A stretch of DNA of 64,000 bases, taken from NCBI RefSeq assembly GCF_021018895.1, contig NC_079366.1, positions 26,630,770-26,694,769 on the forward strand, given 5' to 3'. Source of the stretch: Seriola aureovittata. Lineage: Eukaryota; Chordata; Actinopteri; Carangiformes; Carangidae. Both the position numbers and the translations under genes were made by a program. Of this stretch, positions 1-11,349 are shown piece after piece; position 1 is the stretch's first letter; the number at the start of each line of letters is the position of its first letter. The notes beneath the pieces were generated by a model. The model did not search any database. It worked only from the letters and a program-made list of their open reading frames with translations, and was not told where the DNA came from.

Positions 1-586
1 TCCTCTCCTCTGATTGGCTCACTGACCTGTTGTTACTAGAGCTCCAGAGAGAAGCCTGAGAGAGGAGATGTAAAACTACACTGAAATGGTTTTTGGAACT
101 TAAAACCACAAATATATCTTCTTATGGATCAAGACTTCATATAAAACACAGGAAAGTGTAAGATATGGGATCTTTAGGAGACAGATAACCATAATCTGCA
201 TGCCTTTGGACTGTGCAGGTTTAAACCCGGGAGCTCTTTTGTGTGGGACAACACAGATTGGAAGTAATATCCTTAAAAAAAAAAAGACATTCTTGCAGCA
301 ATAATTGTAAATCACAAAAAAGCAGCAGCCATAAGTGAGATTTGAAGTTGCTAAGAGGCCAGATAGTCTCTGCTAGAATTAGTCTATAAGTATCTAATGA
401 GGTGAGAGTATAAGCAAATCACAGAGCACTGACTAACATCATGATATTTCATATATTTTATGAATATTTAATTTTTGATTTTCTAATTTCTAAATACTTG
501 AAATTGAAAGATGATATTTGATGAAACTCCTCAAACTGGTGTTAATATCAAGTAAATATAAGAAAAAAAAGTTGGCTCATACTCAC

Positions 587-2038
587 ATATGTTGTCAGAG
601 TGCAGATATTTATGGCCTTTTATAGCACAAGACACGACTTGATAAAAAGAGCCCAACACTGTTACGTGTTGACTCTCACAGTCAGTGTATAGTTCTTTGT
701 TCCAGTACCACACATAGGCATTTTGAGGGTCAGCCGCAGGACAGCTGCTGTTACAGGTTATTATGACACGGTTGTTCATTTTAGTCTTTTGAACCTGTAA
801 CTCTGTTGGGAGATGGGAAAATACAAGTTTCATCATTCGCTGTGATGTAGGGGTTGAAAGGTATGTCAGTATGTCTGCGGAGGTTTTGGCGAAGCTGAAC
901 CTGTGGGATATGTGAAGGAGCAGGGCTCGTCCTCTGAATTGTTCTGATAAGAACACATTCTCCCTTTGGCATAGGTCACATTGAAGCAGGTTGATGTGAC
1001 AGAATCTGGACAAGAATACATGAATAGTTGAATTTAATAATAGTAAGATTTGCATGTTGTTGAGTTGAGGTTTTTAATATCACTCACCCACAGAGACTTC
1101 AGGGGCTCTTTGATCCTCGTAGCCTTTGATAGCACAGGAGTAACTGACTGCTTCCTCACTGCTGACCAGCTCTCTGTACCAGGGAGACCAGTCCTGATAG
1201 AGAAGCTTTCTGTTCTTGTACCAGATGTAGGCTGCAGGGTTTTCAGTCAGAGGACAGCTGGTGCTACACATCAGTGTCACTGTCTGTTCCTCTGTGGCAG
1301 GAATCACCTTTACCTGCAGGTCTGAGAACATGATTTATAAAATAAGAATTGATATATTTCGTCTTAAATTGACGAATAACAGGCAGCCACTGTACCTGCG
1401 ACAAGGAGCTCTGTTCTGTTTCGCCAGCAGAGTTCTGCTTCCTCAGTAGTTTCGCTGCAGCAGTAAAACTTTGCATCACTCTCTCTCAGATGTTTGATTG
1501 TTAGCGTTAAATTATTCTCTTCCGAAATGTTGTACATTACATTCCCAACTGTAGAGAGCTCATTCAGGACAAACTCAAAGTGATTCCAGTGTACGGTGAA
1601 CCACTTCATGCTTGAAGTGGGATGTTCAGCTGAGCAGAGCAGATCCACTGATGAGCCTTTTACAGCACAAATGCTTTTTCCTTGTCCCCGAACCTCTGTA
1701 ATGGAAGACTTTATTAGGAAACATCTAAACAGATGTATATCTTATGACTATTGAATGTTTACTTATCACAACGATATGATATAGAAAAGATTAAGGAAAG
1801 ATGAAAAGCTTATTCCAGTAGTTTCCACAAATGTCATCAGTTCTTTCAAATTACCACTCCTACAGTTTATGCAAAATATTGTTCATTCCCTGCTTTGTTT
1901 TTTATTACAGTTATATCACACCTATTATACAGTACATATCATGTAGTAGGAATGTATTAAAATGGGTAAATGATATAGAATACCTGAGATGAACAGGATG
2001 AAACCCACAAACACACATCCAGCTTGTGTCAACAGCAT
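587..2038 (-). CDS. CD22/Siglec-like Ig receptor, left copy (5' five coding exons)
   Basis: Membrane immunoglobulin-superfamily receptor, probably of leukocytes; its 3' part is not seen. Coding exons read on the minus strand: signal 2038-1984 (start MLLTQAG, hydrophobic), V-type Ig 1695-1396, C2-type Ig 1321-1088, truncated V module 1005-901, C2-type Ig 802-587. Their lengths (55, 300, 234, 105, 216) match the right-hand copy exon by exon, and every junction is phase 1. V-domain marks are ICAVKGSSVDLLC and FYCC with a later LCW; the C2 domain has CSTSCPLTENPAAYIWYKN and YSCAIKGYED. The domain style is that of fish CD22-like/sialoadhesin-like proteins (family inference). No equivalent of the later V2, C2, transmembrane or tail exons is visible in 1-586, so the gene either runs off the window or is broken. 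The fourth exon has a poor donor (GTTCAG). Confidence 0.75.
901..1005 (-). CDS. Truncated V-domain mini exon, left Ig gene
   Basis: A 105-base phase 1-1 exon coding 35 residues that begin DSVTSTCFNVTYAKGRMC and end in TYPTG. It resembles only the first third of a fish CD22-type V domain (pattern CxVTYxxxxxC...C.xTYP.G) and lacks the rest of the fold. The right-hand gene has the same exon with about five residue changes. The donor here reads CACAG|GTTCAG, which departs from consensus. Because the exon is symmetric, skipping it would keep the frame, so inclusion in mRNA is uncertain. Confidence 0.5.
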
Positions 2039-2158
2039 GGCTGCTGTAGTCCTTCAGTTTCTGATCAGAAAATTGATTTAATAACATAATTTGTATCTGA
2101 TTTGTCAGAACGACAGCATAAAGACTATTCATAAAATACCAAAAAAAAGTAACTCACC

Positions 2159-2279
2159 AGTGAAAGTGGACAACAGTCTTTGGTTGAAGAGATCAGAGTG
2201 GATTCGTGGTAAGAGTGAGGGTAGGAGTCAAACAGCAACATGCAGCTGTGATATCAAAACATCTCTTCCTTCCTCTTTC
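2159..2279 (-). promoter_or_regulatory. Promoter-proximal region and 5' UTR exon of left Ig gene
   Basis: On the minus strand a tandem GGAA (ETS/PU-box-like) motif, AGAGGAAGGAAG, lies at about 2265-2279, some 230 bases upstream of the ATG. It is followed by a likely non-coding exon ending CACTG|GTGAGT at 2159/2158, and by an acceptor TCTGATCAG just before the start-codon exon. The right Ig gene has the same arrangement at 9600-9640. No clear TATA box is visible. Tandem ETS sites are typical of TATA-less myeloid and lymphoid promoters (general knowledge); their use here is inferred. Confidence 0.4.
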
Positions 2280-2299
2280 AATGATAAACTGATCATTGA

Positions 2300-3090
2300 A
2301 ATATACGTGTAATAAGATGCTCGCTTTAAAGCTTTTCGATTAACAATCACCATTTTTTTCTTTTTGATGTTTTCTGTAAAAGTATGACAATGTGGTGTGA
2401 TGGTGTCAAAGTGAAAGTTACAGCAAAAAGCACCAAGAGGGAAAAATATCAAAATCATGTTAAAAATCATAATAAGAGTTAAAGTAATTCAAGAAATAAT
2501 AATAGTAAAGATTCTAAATTAAAAATACAACAAATGTTTGTTGAGAAATGATGAAACACCATGGCAACAAAGGCTCAAAATTAAAACACTAAAAAGAAAA
2601 GATTCATAATTGAACTCATACATCGTGTACGTGAAGCTCAAAATATATATTAGAATTAACCTCAACAACACAGGTTCGTTTCGGGGGTAATACTGAAAGG
2701 CAATATCTCAAACTTTTCTCAGAGTTACTGAAGCAAACTTAACTAAAACAAAAATTTTAAAAAAGTCTATTTGTTTTTTGTTTTTTTACCTTTTCAAATC
2801 TATACATATGTTAGTATACTAGCGGTATTCTTATATCATGACTACAGTTCTAAGAAAAGATTCTTGTACTTGATCTACATCTTCACGTGCTTCACTCTGC
2901 CATATATGGACATATTTTACTTTTTTGCAGCTGTTTGCAGTTGCTTCATATTCATGTAGCCTAACATATCAGCAAAATACATTTCCTTTAGATGTATAAA
3001 GAGTCCAGTCATGAGTCAGTTCATATGTGGGCTGTATGTGGATGTGGTAAACCACAAATTTCATCAAACTAAATGTTGACTAAAAAACTT
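2300..3090. other. Intergenic, AT-rich, no gene seen
   Basis: Between the 5' end of the left Ig gene and the pseudogene fragment there are only short AT-rich open frames without family resemblance. No RNA gene or recognisable repeat is seen. Confidence 0.6.
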
Positions 3091-3103
3091 CACTGACTCT
3101 GAG

Positions 3104-3433
3104 ATCCTTTTAACTTTTGATAGCACAGGATTATCTGACTGCTTCCTCGCTGCTGACGAGTTCTCTGTACCAGGGAGATCAGTCCTGATAGAGAAACTCT
3201 CTGTATGTTCTTGCACCAGATGTAGGCTGCAGGGTTTCGAGTCAGACGACAGCTGGTGCTACACATCAGTGTCACTGTCTGTTCCTCACCTTTACCTGCA
3301 GGTCTGACATGACAGTGTATAAGGTTAATGTTCACATCCTAATGTTACTTAATGAATAACTGACCAGTTTACCCCGCAACATGGAGTTCAGTTCTCGTGA
3401 GCTGAGTTTTTCTGCAACAGTAAAACTTTGCAC
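3104..3433 (-). pseudogene. Decayed Ig receptor fragment (C2 exon plus end of V exon)
   Basis: Minus-strand remnant of a third receptor copy. Positions 3104-3306 align by eye with the C2 exon of both neighbours (CSTSCRLTRNPAAYIW is still readable), followed by intron sequence very close to that of the right gene, then about 70 bases matching the 3' end of a V exon (about 3362-3433). Relative to the intact copies it has a deletion of about 13 bases after the TCTGTTCCTC stretch (plus strand) and an insertion of about 4 bases near TCTGTATGTTC, so the frame is broken. No signal, transmembrane or tail exon accompanies it. It is probably a leftover of unequal crossing-over in this tandem cluster. 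Confidence 0.7.
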
Positions 3434-3850
3434 TTTATGGTGTTATGGGCGGACCAGTAGGAATTGCTTTGAGCTAATCTCCTTGTTGTCAGAGTATGAC
3501 GCTAACCTGCATCATCACACGATTCAGAATGATCTCATCGCTGCTGCAGCTGCTGATGAACTGAGGAAAGAGAACAAACTGCACGAGGAGGTGATCGATT
3601 GGTTTCATCAGAAAGGAGCGAAGGATGGACTTGGTTTTCAAGTGACCAGTGAGTCCTGCTGTAGTAATCATGCGCCGAGCAGATTGAGATTGTTGGTGCC
3701 AAATGCTTGAATTTGCTGCTGTGAGGTATAAAGCATATTTTTATTGTCCCATCTTTCAGAATGTGAATTTGACCATTGAAGGCCCAGTGCAGGACCCCAC
3801 GGCGGTAGAAGTAATCGGACGGATATACATGAAGTCAAAGAAAAGCAGTC
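3434..3850 (+). pseudogene. Unidentified ORF remnant, possibly transposase-derived
   Basis: An open frame continues past the Ig fragment to a donor-like ACCA|GTGAGT at 3645-3652; a second open piece follows the acceptor-like CATCTTTCAG at about 3758. The residues FELISLLSEYDANL and TIQNDLIAAAADELRKE faintly recall the region after the zinc finger in hAT/DUF4371-type transposases; the second piece (NVNLTIEGPV, VEVIGRI) faintly recalls the small RPA3 subunit. Neither resemblance is strong and I do not name it. The codon pattern is protein-like, but no start exon or end exon is evident, so a relic is more likely than a live gene. Confidence 0.25.
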
Positions 3851-3859
3851 TTCCACCCA

Positions 3860-5050
3860 TAGACTCTAGATGCTTTGTATCTTCCCTGGTGATGCTCTTC
3901 ACTGCAGCCACCTTCCACTCTTACTTGTTGTGGGCTCTCTGTCTTTAGTGTGGTCTACAGCAAAGGCAACGCAGCTCAGTCAGAATGAGGTGATTGACTC
4001 AGTTAAGAATAGTCCAGCTGAAAAGCTCCTTGGTTGCTTTGGATGTATTCGTTCCACTGAGTTTTGGTGCTTTGTCTACGTCTGCATTCATCCCGTTGCT
4101 TCCGTCAACATGTGGAATCGTCTATAAATGCCAGTGTGCCGGTTCTCCCTGCAGCCAAACATGTCCGAGCCACAACAGAACCACCAACATGTATGACAGA
4201 TGAGGTGGTGGCTGCGGGTCATGAGCTGTTCTCTTTTTTCTCTGCGCTTTTTCCTTTCCATCATTTAGATGGAGGTTGATTTCTATCCGTCGGCCCTTAG
4301 AACTTTGTTCCACAACTCCACTGGTTTCTTTTTGTCTGTTCGTGTTTTGCTGGCCTTTCTGTTTCTGAAGCTTACCAGGGGTTTGCATCTCGTGGTGAAT
4401 CCGCTGCAATTATGGTCATGATATCGTCTCATTATGCTTGTCAAGGAAACATGTCCACCCTTCATCCCAGAGAGCATTCTTGACTTGCTGTGCAGTCATA
4501 AAGGGATTTTTCTTCACCATGCAAAAGGCTTTCTGCTCTTCCACAAGACTTGTTTACCATTTTTCTAAATGTTTTTGTGTGCTCCTGCTTTTTTTTTTTT
4601 TTTTTTTTTTTAAATCTACCCAGCTGTTGATTTTTGCAAACCAACTATCTTTGATATTTTTATATCTATCTTTTTTTGAGCCTCAAAATTCTGTTCTTCA
4701 CATACATGGTCACTTTGCTCCTTAAATTGATCAACTGACATAAATTCAAAAGAAATGTGTTTATTTTACATTTTTATTACATTGCTGATACAACAGCAAG
4801 AGGAAAGCAAACTGTTCACAAAAGGTGAAGTATTTAAGCTGCATTATTGTTTTCTGACCACCTGGGGGCAGAAGACTTATCATTGCCTTCAAAAAGCTGT
4901 TATGACCAACAGTCTAAGCAAGTTATTACAGCCAGCATAATGAACAAGTGTTTATATTCATTGGGAGATGTTTCTGTCCATCTCACAAAAGCATGACCAA
5001 AGATCTCAGTGATCTTTGTATTTTGTTGCACAATATGCAGCAGAGTGCAC
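3860..5050. other. Intergenic, no gene supported
   Basis: Holds a poly-T run at about 4590-4611 and overlapping short open frames on both strands with no domain resemblance. It lies just downstream of the right Ig gene and may include its 3' UTR. Confidence 0.5.
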
Positions 5051-5057
5051 TCCTCTG

Positions 5058-6297
5058 TCAGAAGGGGTCAAACTGAAGAGGAGCGAATGAGTAAAATGCC
5101 GTGTGTCGGTTCCCAAAACGCAAGTAGACATTACTGTCTTCTGCTGCTCCGGTTTCCTCCGCGCTGCAGTTGCAGGATTCATGGCCGGACCTGAGCTGTT
5201 CTCAAATTGCAAGTCAATCTGCAGAGTAGTGTAAACAGAGAGATTGACAGAGGAAAACATGTCAGTTTGTAGCTTTTAAGATTCTGTACTCACCTTTGAC
5301 CTTTGTCATCAGGGCTCAGCGCCGGAGGTCCAGGTTTTTTTCTTCTTCCTAGATACATTTTGGTCATAAAATACTAATAAGTGTAATTAAAAAGACACCC
5401 ATCACGTCAGTAATAAGAAGCTGGTAAAAGTGAAAGGATGTAAATTGAAATCTGTCAAGACTTTTACCTCAACCACAGGTGGAAGACAAGTAGAGGAAGC
5501 GGGAGCAGCAGTGCAACAGTCAGTCTTACTGCATTAATGATCGCCATCGAATTCCAGAAAGCTGGAGAGAGATGGATGTAAGATTTGTGTTGGCAAAACT
5601 TTAGGAGAATACAAAAGGAGATAGGTGTTGTACACAGTATGTTATTTCCGGTTAAGATGTGAGTTTCATATGCAAAAGTGCTTCTAATATCTAATATTAA
5701 TAATATCAAAAGCCATGCCCACCCTGAACGGTGAGGGTCTTTTCATATGAGCTGATGCGTTCGTGGGTTTTAACAGCACAGGAGTAGTTTCCTGCATGGT
5801 GACTGCTGACTGGGTCCAGAACCAGGTGTTTTTTTTGGGTCTCTGGCGGGGTCAGAGGTCGTCTGTTCAAGTACCAAATGTAGTTTGAGTCTTCAGTGAG
5901 AGGACAGGTGGTCCCGCAGGTGAGTGTGACTCTCTGGCCCTCTGTCACCACTGCAGAGGGAGTCATCGTCACTGTCAGGCCTGAAAGATGCGTCAGATTG
6001 CTCACTAGGTGTAAAAGAGACGCTATTATGTGAAGTTTGAAACTGGCCTGCAATCAGGAACACATTTTAATTAGAGTTATCTCAAGCTGATCCTATCAGG
6101 GCCAGTCCAGGCATTTTTAGCGGCTAAAATAAAGACCCTCTCCCTAATGACAGCCGGGTTCTGCAGTGTGGCAATTTTGCTGCTTATGCGAATGAAAATT
6201 AGTGTGTGTGAATGTGAAAAATGATCTGGTCACACTGTTCATTTACCCCAGTTGGCCAAATACACTGGAAATTTGCTGATTTTCCAATGGTAACAAG

Positions 6298-6358
<61 letters not shown>

Positions 6359-9300
6359 TTAGAGCAGTGTAAAAGACACTCAGGCAGCAGCCTCTCATTT
6401 CTAGCTGTTATATCAGCTGTCGTCAGTGAATTCTGTGAGTTACTTGATGGCAGACCAAAATAAAACTTGGCCTTCCAGTAGCTGATGAGATATTTCAGTC
6501 TGGACCAACTGACTGACAGGCCGACATCTTGAGACCCATCCTGAAAGACATGGCTCTCGGTGAGCCATAATTTAACTATTAAACATAAAAACTATTTAAC
6601 AAAAAAAAAGGCATCTCTTAGATAATTGGTCAGATTTTGATGAAACCATAGGTGCATACATGTTTTGGACGAGCGAATTACCTGTGACAACCAAAGTCAC
6701 TCCAGGTGCGTCAAGCCGTTTCTGTTCTCCATAACCTGCTCGGAGTCTCAGTGTGTATTCTGCTGAGTCCTTCTTCCTCAGCTCTTTAATACTCATGATG
6801 TGGTTATTATTCATCCTGTCATGATACGATACACGGCCTCCAGCCTCAATCCCGTTTTGAGCGTCTTCCTCACCACTTTGCTTGAGTTTATACCAATATT
6901 TAAACATAGGCTGCTGGTTGCGGAGGTACGAGTACTGACTTGAGATGTTCACCGAGGAGCCCTGCAGAGCACAGATCCTCCTGCTGACGTAACTCACACT
7001 CCAGCAGCTCTCATCCTCAACGCCTGAGAGACAGAGGAGGAACTCAGAAGTAAATGATTATGGTCAATGCTTGAATCTGATTATTAACTGACAACAACGA
7101 CCATGAACTGAGTGATTGTGGCAGAACGGAGGAATATTCATTTAACGTCCACAATAAAATATTTTTAAAATTTTCCACTGTTTAATCCAGGGGTAGCTGT
7201 AACATAACAGACTGTTTAATAAACAAACTTCATTAGGAATACGGTATGGACAGAAAAGAAAATGTCAGAATTTGTTAGTTGTAACAGACCATAATTTATA
7301 CTCACAGACGGTGGCGGAGAGCAGATCTTCATGGCCTTTTACAGCACAGGATAATCTTTTATTATTAAAGCGGGAAACTGCAAACAGTGGACTCTCAGAG
7401 TGTATGAGTGTGTGTCCGTCTTGGTACCACCTAAAGGCAGTTTGAGGGTCAGACAGGGGACAGCTGGTGGTACACTTCAGTACAGCATATCCCCCTGCTG
7501 CGCTCTGCCTTTGAACACGTACTTCTGTGGAGAATAAAGCAAAGATAGAACAATGTGAACAACAACAATAATAATAATAATAATAATAGCATGATCTAGA
7601 TTCCCGGTGTCTTGTAGATCAGTCTCTGGTGATCGGATCAGAAGTGAACGGCTCTGAGTACAAGTGTGAACGCACCCAAGACACAACTGAGGAAGCATTT
7701 GAGATCTGATCACTCAGACCTCGTTCGGAGGTGGTCTGAGCCACACGTGGTCACATCCTCTCAGTAGTGTGATGCGTTCCTGGGCCGCCTACTCTACTGA
7801 CATCCTCTGCCACAGTCTTAGTCCAGCCACAGTTACATAATGACTTGAAAATATTCAAATGGCTAAAACTTTATTTCATTGTAGAGCTGTGCACAGGACA
7901 TTGATTTGATTAACCCCTCCTCTCCCTGCTCTCTCTCTCTCTTTCTATCACAAACACATTGACACTGGCAGGGAAGTGAGATCCAATCATGCTTGGTCAC
8001 TCTAGACGCATGTGTAGATGTATTTTATAGCCAAGTGTGAACTGACGTAGTTAGAGCTGACAACTTGTGATTGGATGACTGAAGACACATGTTAATGCCA
8101 GGTCTGAACAGAGCCAAGGTGTGATTTTTGTTGGGAGTAGTAATTATCTCATCCATGTACTTGGCCAACTGCTGCATGAAGTTGGCATGCTTAATTGACA
8201 GTTTTGAACGATTACATTGTCAGAAGCCGTGGGGGGGGGGAGGGGCTACTGGAGGTGTGTTTGTGGAGTGTATAGGAAACTTCACCTCTGGGATATGTGA
8301 CGGAGCAGGGCTCATCCTCTGATTTCTGCTGATAAGAACACATTCTCCCTTTGGCATAAGTCACGCTGAAGCAGGTGGACGTGACCGAATCTGGACAAAC
8401 ACAATGAGATTCAGTATTTTTATTGGTGAACATGGTCACAGTTTTCAGAAGTTCAGCCAAACATTTTGTAATGTGATGAGGAGCTAGATGTTGTGACTCA
8501 CCCACAGAGACTTCAGGGGCTCTGTGATCCTCGTAGCCTTTGATAGCACAGGAGTATCTGACTGCTTCCTCGCTGCTGACCAGCTCTCTGTACCAGGGAG
8601 ACGAGTCCTGATAGAGATACTTTCTGTTCTTATACCAGATGTAGGCTGCAGGGTTTTCAGTCAGAGGACAGCTGGTTCTACACATCAGTGTCACTGACGT
8701 TTCCTCTGTGGCAGGAATCACCTTTACCTGCAGATCTGAGATGACAGTATATATGGTTAATGTTCATATCCTAATGTTACTTGTGAGCTATAATGAGTGA
8801 CTGACAGACAGTGTACCTGCAACTTGGAGCTTAGTTCCACCGGACCAGCAGAGCTCTGGTTTGTCTGTGTGCTCTCTGCAGCAGTAAACATGTTCATCAC
8901 TCTCTCTCAGATCACTGATCGTCAGAGTGAAGTTACTCTCCTCAGACATGTTGTATGTCACACGATTTCCATCTGGCGAGAGCTTATTCTGAACAATTTC
9001 ATACTCATCCCAGTGTGGAATATACCAGTTCATGCTGGAAGTGGGATGTTCTGATGAGCAGGGTAGATTCACTGATGAACCTTTTAAAGCACAGATGCTG
9101 CTTTCTTGTCCCCAAATTCCTTTGGCAGAAGCTTTCATCACAAAACATTTGGATAAATACGAGTCTTTCTATATTAATAACTGCATAAACAATTATATAT
9201 AAATAGTTTAAACAGTTTATTTCAACAGCTTTTTAAAAATAAATAAATACTGTAATTTCTACACAAAATATGATAATTTTCTGTTTGTTCTTTTGTTTAG

Positions 9301-9464
9301 TTTTTACAGTAGACCTTTACTTCTCATGTATCACATAAACTGTATATCTGCTTACAATTTAATATTAATAGTAATATATAATTGATATAAAATGAACAGA
9401 CATCCATACCTGAGATGTACAGGATGAAAACCACGAACGTACGTCTGATTCCAGTCAGCATCAT
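5058..9464 (-). CDS. CD22/Siglec-like Ig receptor, right copy (complete)
   Basis: Type I membrane receptor, probably a leukocyte surface lectin-like or inhibitory-type protein. Coding exons (minus strand): signal 9464-9410, V1 9119-8817, C2a 8735-8502, truncated V 8390-8286, C2b 7524-7306, V2 7023-6682, C2c 5980-5723, transmembrane 5561-5468, tail 5344-5294, tail with stop 5190-5058. Lengths add up to 598 codons with matching phases throughout. Predicted residues: signal 1-18, V1 19-119, C2a 120-197, mini V 198-232, C2b 233-305, V2 306-419, C2c 420-505, transmembrane helix about 512-535, tail to 597. The start carries MMLTGIRRTFVVFILYIS. V2 has the fish CD22 signature CWSVSY...RRICALQGSSVN. 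The tail holds two tyrosines (NVYLRF, AFYSFA), neither a canonical ITIM. Tail splicing is the least certain part: only the acceptor at 5345 keeps the frame open. Confidence 0.8.
6301..6353. repeat. (CT)n microsatellite in Ig gene intron
   Basis: About 25 CT units directly visible, in the intron between the V2 and C2c exons of the right Ig gene. Confidence 0.95.
7561..7589. repeat. (AAT)n microsatellite
   Basis: Short AAC/AAT trinucleotide run, in the intron just upstream (in gene sense) of the C2b exon. Confidence 0.85.
8286..8390 (-). CDS. Truncated V-domain mini exon, right Ig gene
   Basis: A phase 1-1 exon of 105 bases, acceptor TTTGTCCAG and donor CAGAG|GTGAAG. It codes DSVTSTCFSVTYAKGRMC and ends TYPRG, with cysteines in STC, GRMC and EPC. 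It aligns with only the N-terminal third of a V domain. The donor is better here than in the left copy, so inclusion is more credible. Confidence 0.6.
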
Positions 9465-9599
9465 GGCTGTTGTAGTCGCTCAGCTTCTAATCAGAACACA
9501 GATTGTATTATATTATTATTCCAAAAAGCTTTTGGTCAAGATCGACATGAGTTTACTTGGAACAAACAAAACAGAATGGACACTCGATCAGTGGAGGTG

Positions 9600-9645
9600 A
9601 ACAAACAACATGCAGCTCTAAACCTCACTTCCTTCCGCTTGATGT
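9600..9645 (-). promoter_or_regulatory. Likely promoter element of right Ig gene
   Basis: The minus strand carries a tandem GGAA motif (GCGGAAGGAAGTGAGG, about 9624-9639) roughly 165 bases upstream of the ATG, in the same position relative to the shared AGCTGCATGTTG block as in the left gene. This suggests a duplicated ETS/PU.1-type promoter; factor binding is inferred. Confidence 0.4.
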
Positions 9646-11070
9646 CATTATTGTTTTTGGTAATGAGGCTATTTATATTAATACTTTTTTACACACATGT
9701 ACCTAGTGTATTGTGTTGCAATATGTAGTCTTGGACAGCAGTGTTTGTTCCCCAGAGATGTGTTAAAGTTCAGGTGTGGCAGCATGAGCTATACGGCTGT
9801 CAGTGATAGAAGTGTTTGTGGTTTTGTTTTTCGATCAGAGCTAAACCTGTGAAGAGGAAACTCGAGCTCTTAATAGTCCTGGATGGTTACCCTTATATTT
9901 GTTTTTGTACGATGCATTCAGAAGGTATTCAGACCCCTCTGAGTGTTATGTGTTAAAAATATGCATTTTAAAGTCATTGCAAGTGAGTTCTCATAATATG
10001 CATAAGTAAATAATTTGTAAGTTTTGTTGTGAAAAATAAATTAAATAAATAAAAAAAACAAAGATTGGTGGTGTGGTGGAGTTTTCACTGCTGCAAGATT
10101 TCACTATTTCTCAGTGACTTTAAAGTGTTATGGAGACAAATCTTACCCTACTTCAATGAGATAATTCTCTTTTTAAACATAATGTTTAAAAAAAACATAA
10201 TGTTTAAAAAGACATTACGTTTAGTCCTGCTGCTGTCTAATGATGTTCATTGTCTCCCTCTAGTGGTTTTATGTGGGAACTTACAATTTGAAGTCTATTC
10301 AATGATCATTGTAGAAAATATTGCGACAACTTGCAACTTTTTACATGACTTACATAACAAGTTGAGACCCAATGAGATCCAATATTTCACACAAAAAAAG
10401 CAAAGATTTTTTTCTGCTCCCCTATCTCATCCCAGGACCTCTCACATTTATCTGACGGAGCTGACCCTGGAAGTCACTGGATTCAACTAACTAACTAAAT
10501 ATACAGTTGATAAAGTAGCTACACCATTAAAAAGCTTACAAATTAATGCATTAACAGTCTGGTAATAGATGAGTCACAGGGGCCAAGTACTTTTAGTTTA
10601 GCTGATAATACTTCATGTAGAGTTTTGAATGCAGCACTGGAATGTTTTTACTTTGTTATATGACTTAAGTAAAAGGTCTGAGTACTGATAACCTCACATA
10701 ATTCCCATCGTTGCTCCACCAAACCTCCACCTGTTGGCTAATCAGCCAGAGTAAGTGAAAACACCTGTGTGGGAGTTTTTCACATTTTTTCAAGTCTGTC
10801 TTAAAGCAATACTCACGTTTTAAAGATTGATCCGTGGCTGTGATCTTAAAAGGGTTGTAACTAAAAAAAGATACACACTTGATGTTGAAGCTTGATGTTT
10901 TAGTTTAGCTACTTCAGCAGAACTTTTAAATGCATTTAGAGGTAGTAATTGGAGTTTTTTTTATTACAACTCATAACTCTGTAACTCATAACTCTTTAGG
11001 GCATAGGGTGTGTGTGATATATATTGTCCAAGGCAGACTTGAAAAATGTGAACCTACTGTACTCTTTAAA
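9646..11070. other. Intergenic, AT-rich; possible Tc1-like remnant
   Basis: No gene supported. Bases about 9912-9945 (CATTCAGAAGGTATTCAGAC and following) resemble the end of fish Tc1-like transposons, but no transposase or second end is found nearby, so at most a fragment. Open frames at 10065-10490 have no family features. Confidence 0.45.
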
Positions 11071-11074
11071 CTTT

Positions 11075-11076
<2 letters not shown>

Positions 11077-11156
<80 letters not shown>
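11077..11156. repeat. (AC)n microsatellite
   Basis: About 39 AC units, immediately upstream of a CT-rich tract and the likely first exon of glis2. A CT-rich tract (11211-11340) with a C16 run follows. Confidence 0.95.
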
Positions 11157-11349
11157 GTTCAGACTATCGTGAGAGTCAACAGCTGGAGGTTGGATCTCTA
11201 TTCTGGCATTTTTCTCTCTCTCACTCTCTCTCTCTTCCACTTTCCCAGTGTCTCTCCACCTCTCTCTCTCTCTCTCGCTCATTCTCTCCCAGTGTCTCTC
11301 ACCCCCCCCCCCCCCCTTCTCTCTCTCACTCCCACTCAGACAGCCTCTT

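Noticed and set aside
10065..10490. 141-codon plus-strand frame near 10 kb
   Set aside because: AT-rich, no domain, no splice context; contains a tandem repeat of AACATAATGTTTAAAAA.
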